The translations under genes and the position numbers were made by a program. A stretch of DNA of 64,000 nt, taken from the NCBI GenBank assembly GCA_914767715.1, contig OU612071.1, positions 27,649,681 to 27,713,680 of the forward strand. The letters run 5' to 3'. The notes under the pieces are model-generated. The model was not told where the DNA came from and did not search any database. It was given only the letters and a program-made list of their open reading frames with translations. Positions within the stretch are counted from its first letter, which is position 1. Each line of letters starts with the position of its first letter. Source of the stretch: Membranipora membranacea (lineage: Eukaryota; Bryozoa; Gymnolaemata; Cheilostomatida; Membraniporidae). This document shows positions 56,940 through 64,000 of the stretch, in pieces.

Positions 56940-59118
56940 AAAACCTATCAGGAAACACAAAATCAAAAACTAATTTACATAACTTTACTAAAAATAAACT
57001 CTAACTACTCAATATCATTGGTTGTTGTCAAGGAAAAAATAAATAAAATATTCAATAGAATTTCTGCATTATGACGGTGCTCACCTATTGCTCAATTTTG
57101 CTTTCCAAAGTTTTGTGATGAATCATTGATAAGCCTAAGAGGAAAAAGATATAAACTAAACTTTATATAGACAAGTATTATTAACAAGGAACAGAGCATA
57201 TCTTCACTCTTTCCAACAAGGAACAGAGCATATCTTCACTCTTTCCTCATATTTAATTTGAATGAAAAATATATATATAAAACTAAACTACTTTGCTTTT
57301 ATTTTTGGTTTACCTTTTGATCAACACAATTAACAGAGAAACATTTCTAATGAGATGACTTTGGCCGCCAATAAGTGTATATAAATTGTGGTTAATTCAA
57401 TTGCCTGAACGAAATTGGATATTCCATAGGCTTCAATACAGTTATGTATCACGTTTCCGATAATTTTTCTACGCCAAAAAAAAACATTTTTTTGACAGTT
57501 TTTAAAGAAGTAAGGAATGGGCCATCCTAAACCCGTTTAAGAAGGTGAACTAGGAATAGAAATGCATAACATGTAATGGATAACTGCCTATATCAGAGTT
57601 GACAAGGGATCTAAAAGTGAAGTCGGGTCAGGGAGCAACACATCCATTCCGGTTCTCATTTATCATAAAAAAGACAAATGTCATTTACAGTTGACGGTCC
57701 AATAGCTAACACAGAGCTTTTTATTAGATGGATGCCAAACAAACAGGAATGAATAGCTCTGCGACCTCAGACTAAGAACCTAAATCACGTTTTCCATAGC
57801 CCATCTTTCGCAAGTGTTATCAAAAAGCAGATCAATATTTATCATAATTCTCTTACTCATTGCCGATTTAAATGTCATGTGATTATAAAGTTTTCCTTCT
57901 CTTTGTGCCAGCACCTTGTCATTGTGGACACCTCATTACAATAAAGGACGTATATAATTAAGTACCTCTTCTCTGCCAAGCCAATAGATTTACTAGATTG
58001 AGCTCCAGGAACAAGGAAACATAAGTTTGGTTATAGAGAAGGATGTAGGTGATTGGTTAATCGCCTACCAATGTGTAAGTGACACATCCCTTATATATAC
58101 AAGTGAAATTCTTCATCTATTTAATTAACACAGAGTTGACATTGATAACAATCAATTGTAATTACGCATACTCTTGTGATCTATTTGGCGTATAGAATTG
58201 ACATCAACAGTTATGAAAGACAAGGAAGGAATGAAATCATAAAATTTATCATTTATTGTGATCAAAATTGTCAAACGTAGAGTGATCATACATCGATCTG
58301 ATTTAGAACCTATAGGAGGACCGAATTATACACTCGAAATCGGATGTATTTTGAAAAAGTAAATTTTGCATTTTATGAGCTGTTGTTGTCACACTATGCA
58401 AAATATGTGAGATGCAAAGCAATTCCTTGTTTTATAATGTCTGACTATTATTTTGCAGGGATAATAAATCCCTAGAAAGTCTACAGCTAATTGGTCAATT
58501 TACAGCCGATTGAACTTTATGTTGTTAGTGTGGATGGCTTTACTAAATAAATTTGTAACATGTTAGCCATCAGCTTATATGAGTGCACGACAGTGTCACA
58601 GCGCATAATGATGAAGAAAAATAGCTGGTCAATGCGCAGAGAGAAGGTTGATCGGGCTTAAAGGGTCAGTTGCGCGTTGGAGAGGTAGTTTTTGGGATCT
58701 CATTTTGACAGGCGACTTTGGGATGAACTATGTTCCCATTACACTAACGGGGTTCCCAGTAATTTGTTGTGTTAGTAGGGTGGAAATATAAGGATGAAAT
58801 GAGCTTGCGGGATGTAAATGATTAACTTCGAGCATAATGGATAGCAGGTTTTCTAATGAGAGTGATTAAATCATGGTTTTTAGGGGATGCAACAATCGGT
58901 TAGCATGATTGCTATTCACTGCAGGCTTTCATAATTGACTGTGCCAGCCATAAGCACCCTAAGGTGTGAATATCTCCTGTAATAAGTTGGTGAGGCTGTA
59001 TGGGCGATCTCATTTTGTAGTGGACCAGTAACTTCTAAAGTTCCAGATAAAGTTTGCAGTATCGTATAAAAGCATTGAGCTCAACTTATCACAATTTGTT
59101 ATATTTTGGCGAGACAAT
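56940..59118. other. No gene seen
   Basis: Contains a 32-bp tandem duplication at 57182-57246 (AACAAGGAACAGAGCATATC repeated), a LINE 3' tail fragment at 57335-57385 and two related segments near 58690 and 58995 sharing GATCTCATTTTG. No coding sequence recognised. Confidence 0.45.
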
Positions 59119-59125
59119 GCGAGAC

Positions 59126-59368
59126 TGAAGAATATGACACACTGAATTATATGTAAGATACTGAATGTTGTATTCTCATGAACTGCAAAGCCTAACTAAG
59201 GCAGTAGAAAAATCCTCTCCACACTACAATTGCAAAACAACAACTGAATCTTTATGAAAGAAACTGAAACTACATGTCACATGACTTGACCATGGGATTA
59301 TGGGATATCTCAACATAAAATAAAAGGGAACATAACTACAATTTACTAGCATATTAGCACAGATCACA
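59126..59368 (-). repeat. 3' LTR (element orientation)
   Basis: 243 bp. Minus-strand termini TGTG...TTCA. Contains no obvious open frame. Confidence 0.9.
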
Positions 59369-59554
59369 CCTCCCCATGATCTCAAGATCATACTTCGGAT
59401 CAGGTGTCATAAATATTGTTACCGAATCGCTGAGGGGGATTACGGGCCCTGGCTTGATGATCTTGCTCTCCAACACTCTCATTGTCACTGGCATCACTAA
59501 CACTTCCATGTTGTCCCGCATCGTCATCAGATGCAACCTCCCCATCAAGATCAA

Positions 59555-61165
59555 CTAGCTCATAGTCAATAGCGCCTTGAATTGATTGTCCATTCTCTTC
59601 ATTGGTTGCTGGCGTAGCCTTAGGTCACTGACATGTCTGGGTGTGCTACCAACCTTAACAGCAGTGTTTGAGATGATAGCGGTTACCTCCCCAGTTGGCC
59701 ATGTAGTCATGCAGCGGGCACCAGGAGGTTTTACATACACACTGTCTCCGACACTGAGTGGATTGAGATGAGTGTCTCTCTGTCGACGGAATGAGTTCCC
59801 TGTCACATCTGGCAATGACTGACCGCCGTATTGGTAGATAGATTCCGCCGGCGTGCTACCATCAACTTTTGCTGAAAAGTTGTACCAGTACACCATATCC
59901 TGTACTGAGCCACCGGAGCGAGCAACCATTCTCTTGATTGTTCTATGCTGCCGCTCTACTATGCCGTTTCCTTGCTTCTTGTAGGTAGAACTGAATATAT
60001 GGTCCACGTTCCACTTAGCCATAAATCCACGGAACCTCTCGCTCACATAACATGGTCCATTATCAGCTAACAGTTCTTTAGGAGGTCCACGCTCATTGAA
60101 GTTTTGTCCTAGTAGTTTTATGACAGCTTCAGTCGTCTCATTGGTGAGCTGTCGCCATATAGAGAATCTGCTAGGTCCACAGTCTATTAGGGTCAAGTAC
60201 GGACTGCCTCCATAATGAGTGATGTCTGATGCTAGTCTGAACCATGTCTCATCAACCGAAAGCTCACCATGTTCCCATCTTACTGGTGCTGGATTAACAC
60301 GTCTGCAGACTTGGCATTCCTTCACCGCTTGGACCACATCATCTTTTTGTACTGCATCGCCCCACTTACACCTGGAAAGATAAAAGGTCCTTTCCACCCC
60401 CAGGTGGTTAGTATCATGAAGATCACGCACAGCCTCAATAGAGTATCCGCCAACACAGCCGACTGATACAACCTGAGCTAGAGGTTTGAGCCACTTCTTA
60501 GGAACCCTTGTAAGTGCATCAGCTAGATTAGCCTCTGACTTGACCAATACCACCTCAACATGTAAGTCATACAACTCGATTAGCTCAGCGATCATACTCA
60601 ACCTCCTCCTAGTAAGCAGCTCACCAAGACCTCCAACCTTAGGACGCTTGCTGTCATTTATCACCGATTTCACCCAGCCATACACAGTAGCAGAATCTGT
60701 CATAACTTTCATAGACTTCAACTCCCACTTTATACCACAGCTCAAACCTCTGACTACTGCCTCTAACTCAGCAACATTGATATGATTGCCATCATCTTTC
60801 CTCAACCAACAACCATCTTCTACCATCACACCACCTATCTCAACTATCACTCCGACAGCTAGGCTGCTTGCATCACACCATATCACTCCTTCCTCAGTAC
60901 AAGGCACAGACCATACTCCACAAACAGGGTCTCTTATGACTAGCATTGCCTGAGTTTCAAACAGCATCTCCTTGACGCGAGTGGGAACCTTCTCATCACA
61001 GTCACAATCACTTGCCTGTCTCTTCATAAAGCTGCATGCTACTCGTAGCCATCCACCTAAAGGATAATGCCCAGTGAGGCGACCACACACCGAGAACAAC
61101 TCTCGTTTAGTCACTACATCAGCTATGTCACCGTACTCATTGTCCCTACCCCAGAACCAACTCAT
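59555..61165 (-). CDS. RNase H and integrase domains
   Basis: 536 open codons. RNase H: VIWCDASSLAVGVIVE, NVAELEAVVRGLSCGIKWE and VMTDSATVYGWV, keeping the acidic residues. Integrase: zinc-binding HLGVERTFYLSRC...ECQVC, then DITHYGGSPYLTLIDCG, LLADNGPCYVSERF and GNGIVERQHRTIKR, which together supply the D-D-35-E triad. The first residues (MSWFWGRDNE) overlap the RT connection in another frame, so this was originally one polyprotein. Confidence 0.88.
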   Translation of the reverse strand: MSWFWGRDNEYGDIADVVTKRELFSVCGRLTGHYPLGGWLRVACSFMKRQASDCDCDEKVPTRVKEMLFETQAMLVIRDPVCGVWSVPCTEEGVIWCDASSLAVGVIVEIGGVMVEDGCWLRKDDGNHINVAELEAVVRGLSCGIKWELKSMKVMTDSATVYGWVKSVINDSKRPKVGGLGELLTRRRLSMIAELIELYDLHVEVVLVKSEANLADALTRVPKKWLKPLAQVVSVGCVGGYSIEAVRDLHDTNHLGVERTFYLSRCKWGDAVQKDDVVQAVKECQVCRRVNPAPVRWEHGELSVDETWFRLASDITHYGGSPYLTLIDCGPSRFSIWRQLTNETTEAVIKLLGQNFNERGPPKELLADNGPCYVSERFRGFMAKWNVDHIFSSTYKKQGNGIVERQHRTIKRMVARSGGSVQDMVYWYNFSAKVDGSTPAESIYQYGGQSLPDVTGNSFRRQRDTHLNPLSVGDSVYVKPPGARCMTTWPTGEVTAIISNTAVKVGSTPRHVSDLRLRQQPMKRMDNQFKALLTMS

Positions 61166-61247
61166 TACTCTCAGTAAGCTTTACACGCAAGCCAAGCACC
61201 CTAGCATCACACATTCTCTCAGGTTCCTTTGTCACCAAGCCATACTT

Positions 61248-61976
61248 TCAAAGATGGGCTCTCACACAATCCACCGATACTCTGTCCTCATCCACTATGA
61301 TATCGTCTATGTAGTGATCAGTACCGTGTTCAACTGCACTATCCATTGACAGAACCTTACCAAGAACCTTTGACATGATTTTCGGTGCAACATTCAAACC
61401 GAAACCCATCCGTGTCATGACATACATTTTGTTCTTATAACGAACTGCCTGGAACTTCAGCAGCTCATCATCAACATACAACTGCAGGTATGCCTTTTTG
61501 AGATCAAGCATAGAACAGTTTGAGTCAAATCTGCGCCATTTGCGCAACTTATCCTGACATACAGCAACATCAACGCCTGGGTTGCTACTGATGTACTGAT
61601 TCAACTCTTTCCCATAGTCCATAACAGGCCTTATCTTACTGTCTTTGTTTGGCTGAAATGCAGCCAACATAGGTATCACACCCTTCACTTCACCATGTTT
61701 TGAAACATCATGCTCTACTAACCACCCACACTCAATCCATGACTCAACTTCTCTCTCATAACCTGCCCTACATTTGTCACTGATATTGTACTCGCCTCTT
61801 TGATTTCTCAAAGTAGGCTCTTCATCCTTCCATTTCCAAGAGACCTTCCATTGATTTCCATCATAAATCGCTCTAAAATCAGTGTCTTCGACCTCAAGAG
61901 AAGGAACCACCGAAACTCCTACAGCAGCAACCAAAGATATGCATACCTTCATCAACATTGCCAAAATGAGGAACAC
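61248..61976 (-). pseudogene. Reverse transcriptase domain, ending in a premature TGA
   Basis: Shows GVIPMLAAFQPNKDSKIRPV, MLDLKKAYLQLYVDDELL, RMGFGLNVAPKIMSKVL and the catalytic YIDDIIVDE. The frame stops at TGA 61248-61250 within RAHL|KYGLVTK; the same frame continues recognisably for about 80 nt and meets a TAG near 61150, where the RNase H frame takes over. Confidence 0.88.
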
Positions 61977-62370
61977 TCCTCGAGCTCACAGTTACTCCAC
62001 CTAAACCTCTGACAGCATCCATACCTATTATTGCGGAAAATCCACATACCAGAGATGACGCCACAAAGCATCGTAATTTCACTGAATCACGACATGTATC
62101 TAACACCAAGTCAACTTCTCCTGCACACTGAGTAGTTTTGCCATCGAGTATTGTCACAACACTAGGCTTAGAGTTGTGCTTAGCACCTAACACCTTGATC
62201 ACATGAGATGTTACAACAGTCCGCTGACAACCTGTGTCAACCAACGATCTACACTGAACGCCATTGATCAAAATGTTTATCACAGGTAATGGCGCCTCTA
62301 TTGCTGCGATGCGGGGCGAGTATCCGACGCAGATACTGCCCCGGTCCCATTTCCCTATCGGTTTGGGCAT
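61894..62370 (-). CDS. Retroviral-type aspartic protease domain
   Basis: GVQCRSLVDTGCQRTVVTSH holds the active-site DTG with Cys in place of the usual Ala/Ser. CGFSAIIGMDAV is the second conserved strand (xIIGxD). It is in the -1 frame relative to gag. The frame runs on to 61894, but the RT-side linker continues in another frame from about 61940, so a further shift is needed. Confidence 0.8.
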   Translation of the reverse strand: MPKPIGKWDRGSICVGYSPRIAAIEAPLPVINILINGVQCRSLVDTGCQRTVVTSHVIKVLGAKHNSKPSVVTILDGKTTQCAGEVDLVLDTCRDSVKLRCFVASSLVCGFSAIIGMDAVRGLGGVTVSSRSVPHFGNVDEGMHIFGCCCRSFGGSFS

Positions 62371-63065
62371 TTGTTTGCCAGGTGATCGGGTGAATCACAT
62401 ATATAGCATCTTCGATCACGCTGAGCTCGACCACTAACATACCGCTCCTTTTTCCTGTTAGGACATTCCCGAGCTACATGCCCATTACCAGAGCAGACGA
62501 AGCACTGTACAGCTTTTACATTTGACTTTACACCTGCACAAGCAAAAGCAGAATTGCCTCCCCTTGATGCAAGCATTGCACGCGCTTTCCCTACTAACTC
62601 TGCGAGCCCCAACCTCTCAACATTAACAGTAGATTTTAACTGCATAGCTACATCAGAAGGTAGGCCTGATACAAATGCACACCTGACCAGAGGCTCACCA
62701 TGATGTCCATGACCCATCAATGCCACCAACCGCCTTATATCAGCTAAATACACATCAACCGACTCATTCTCGATTAATACTCTGCTCTTCAACTCATCAT
62801 ACGCTGTAAATGGATCAATGCTGAAAGCAGTGGATAACTCAGCTTTTAACAAATCATAATCATTCTTAGTTTCATCACTCAACTGTTGATATACAGAAAA
62901 GGCAGGACCTGACAAGAACAATGGCACAAACTTAGGCAGATCTGTCAACCCTTGCAACTGTGCTACCAGCTCTAGCTTCTCTATCCAAACAAAGAACTCA
63001 CCACTAATCTTCTGGTCCTCATAGTTCTTGATGATATCAGAAAACCTTATAGCCTTGGATACCAT
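62355..63065 (-). CDS. Gag with two zinc knuckles
   Basis: Starts at ATG 63065 (MVSKAIRFSDIIKNYEDQK). The capsid-like region has QLQGLTDLPKFVPLFLSGPA and LMGHGHHGEPLVRCAFVSGL. Two CCHC knuckles follow: CFVCSGNGHVAREC and CYICDSPDHLANKC. It ends at TAG 62355, four bases after a CCCAAAC heptamer that puts the ribosome into the protease frame if it slips by -1. Confidence 0.88.
   Translation of the reverse strand: MVSKAIRFSDIIKNYEDQKISGEFFVWIEKLELVAQLQGLTDLPKFVPLFLSGPAFSVYQQLSDETKNDYDLLKAELSTAFSIDPFTAYDELKSRVLIENESVDVYLADIRRLVALMGHGHHGEPLVRCAFVSGLPSDVAMQLKSTVNVERLGLAELVGKARAMLASRGGNSAFACAGVKSNVKAVQCFVCSGNGHVARECPNRKKERYVSGRAQRDRRCYICDSPDHLANKCPNR
62361..62367 (-). promoter_or_regulatory. -1 ribosomal frameshift heptamer (C CCA AAC)
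   Basis: In the gag frame the codons are TGC CCA AAC CGA TAG, so C CCA AAC is a canonical X XXY YYZ slippery site. A -1 slip continues as CCG ATA GGG AAA, exactly the protease frame. Downstream RNA structure was not assessed. Confidence 0.6.
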
Positions 63066-63081
63066 GATTGCCGAAATAGCT

Positions 63082-63324
63082 TGAAGAATATGACACACTG
63101 AATTATATGTAAGATACTGAATGTTGTATTCTCATGAACTGCAAAGCCTAACTAAGGCAGTAGAAAAATCATCTCCACACTACAATTGCAAAACAACAAC
63201 TGAATCTTTATGAAAGAAACTGAAACTACATGTCACATGACTTGACCATGGGATTATGGGATATCTCAACATAAAATAAAAGGGAACATAACTACAATTT
63301 ACTAGCATATTAGCACAGATCACA
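63082..63324 (-). repeat. 5' LTR (element orientation)
   Basis: 243 bp, one mismatch to the other LTR. The gag start codon lies only 17 nt beyond its inner edge. Confidence 0.9.
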
Positions 63325-63329
63325 GCAAG

Positions 63330-64000
63330 ACAGCAAAAAAATTCGAAACAAGAGGGAGACGAGGCCGAAACTTATATCGATGGCGAAAAAATGAAAACTG
63401 CTACATTATTAATTTACAACTCATCAATTTTGACTTAGTCTGGGTTCTGACCAAATATTGAGGCCTTGTCAGTATACTCTGCAGATATATGAGTATTCCA
63501 ATGTGATGTTGGTAATATTGGCTGTTACTCGCTGCTTGTATGGTGTTCTCTACTCTATGTACCAGCTGTGTAAAGGTGTTTACATCATGACATGTGCACA
63601 GTGTTTTTTGTTTCTGTTCTTGCTATGTCACTGGCTGTCTGTTTTGAATTTTATTGGCTGTTGTTTATTGCCCAATAGGTCATACATACAGTCAACACCT
63701 TCGTGAAAAAACCATTGCATTATTATGGGTGGCTGGGTGCATTAATGTGACCAATGATCTTCCAAAACGATAATTGACAATAATAATTATACATCATAAA
63801 GCAGTATATAGTTAGATGTTGACTGGATGTATAACCCATCTGGTAGTCATCATAACAAATGGTTATAGTGAACAAGTATGACATCTATTCACGCATACCA
63901 ATAATTTTTTCGTCTTGCTGTTATCTCTAATTGAGAGCACAATTCAATGTAAAGTGAAAGATCGATGTTTTTATTGTTTAATATTCATTTTAACCACTGG
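63330..64000. other. No gene seen at the window end
   Basis: A hydrophobic 82-codon open frame at 63458-63706 (VILAVTRCLYGVLYSMYQL, QCFLFLFLLCHWLSVL) lacks flanking splice or promoter evidence and is probably chance AT-rich coding. Confidence 0.4.

Larger units (their letters stand above)
59126..63324 (-). mobile_element. LTR retrotransposon with near-identical LTRs
   Basis: LTRs of 243 bp at 59126-59368 and 63082-63324 differ at one position (CCTCTCC/CATCTCC near 59215/63171). Gene order on the minus strand is gag, protease, reverse transcriptase, RNase H, integrase, the Ty3/Gypsy order. The flanks read GCGAGAC and GCAAGAC, a possible imperfect target duplication. No TGG-starting primer-binding site follows the 5' LTR (bases AGCTATTTCGG). 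Identical LTRs imply recent insertion, yet the coding region is broken in several places. Confidence 0.9.

Noticed and set aside
60269-60785. Plus-strand open frames across 60.2-60.8 kb
   Set aside because: They are shadows of the integrase/RNase H frame on the minus strand.
63458-63706. Hydrophobic 82-codon frame as a membrane protein gene
   Set aside because: No promoter, splice or homology support; T-rich DNA readily gives hydrophobic frames.

Overview
The window is nuclear DNA of an AT-rich invertebrate animal. Genes are split by short GT-AG introns, there are dense non-LTR and LTR retrotransposon remains, an 18S rRNA pseudogene and a U2 snRNA-derived insertion. The host genes (a metazoan-type chitin synthase, a chitin-binding C-type lectin, a mucin-sushi membrane protein with a tyrosine-motif tail) fit a sponge or another basal marine invertebrate. 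The sequence alone does not fix the phylum.

Layout. 1-6.3 kb has no confident gene, only tandem and inverted repeats. 6.3-9.6 kb is a nest of retroelement pieces: a Gypsy RNase H fragment, an L2/CR1-like LINE with one stop, and a second LINE on the opposite strand. 10.6-12.7 kb (minus) is a complete four-exon gene for a secreted protein with one type-2 chitin-binding domain and one C-type lectin domain. 15.7-17.3 kb is a decayed reverse transcriptase joined to a nuclease-like C-terminus. 18.1-21.9 kb holds a U2-headed insertion with 12-bp target duplications, an RTE-like LINE end, an 18S rRNA pseudogene, a GGCT microsatellite and another LINE fragment. 22.75-34.3 kb (minus) is a chitin synthase locus of about 15 exons. 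Its exon phases agree almost throughout, but it has an in-frame TAG and lacks the segment that should carry QGEDRW/QRRRW and the adjoining membrane cluster. 34.3-48.9 kb (plus), head-to-head with it, is a type I membrane protein gene: signal peptide, Thr/Ser mucin-like stalk, sushi domain, transmembrane helix and a tail with YxxL/YxxV motifs. Its 5' part is tandemly duplicated, and a Mag/K02A2.6-like Gypsy element with perfect 5-bp target duplications sits in an intron beside a decayed LINE. 49-52.4 kb has 283-bp tandem monomers, a 5'-truncated LINE and a 922-bp tandem duplication. 56.0-56.9 kb (minus) is a two-exon gene for a small, very basic, Gly-rich secreted protein with a furin-type site. 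59.1-63.3 kb (minus) is an LTR retrotransposon with nearly identical LTRs and a canonical -1 frameshift heptamer at its gag-pro junction.

The three secreted or membrane protein genes and the chitin synthase suggest an extracellular-matrix or surface-defence neighbourhood: polymer synthesis, chitin binding, a mucin-like surface receptor and a cationic secreted peptide. That functional link is inference from adjacency. The chitin synthase as read here is probably a pseudogene or a misassembled copy.
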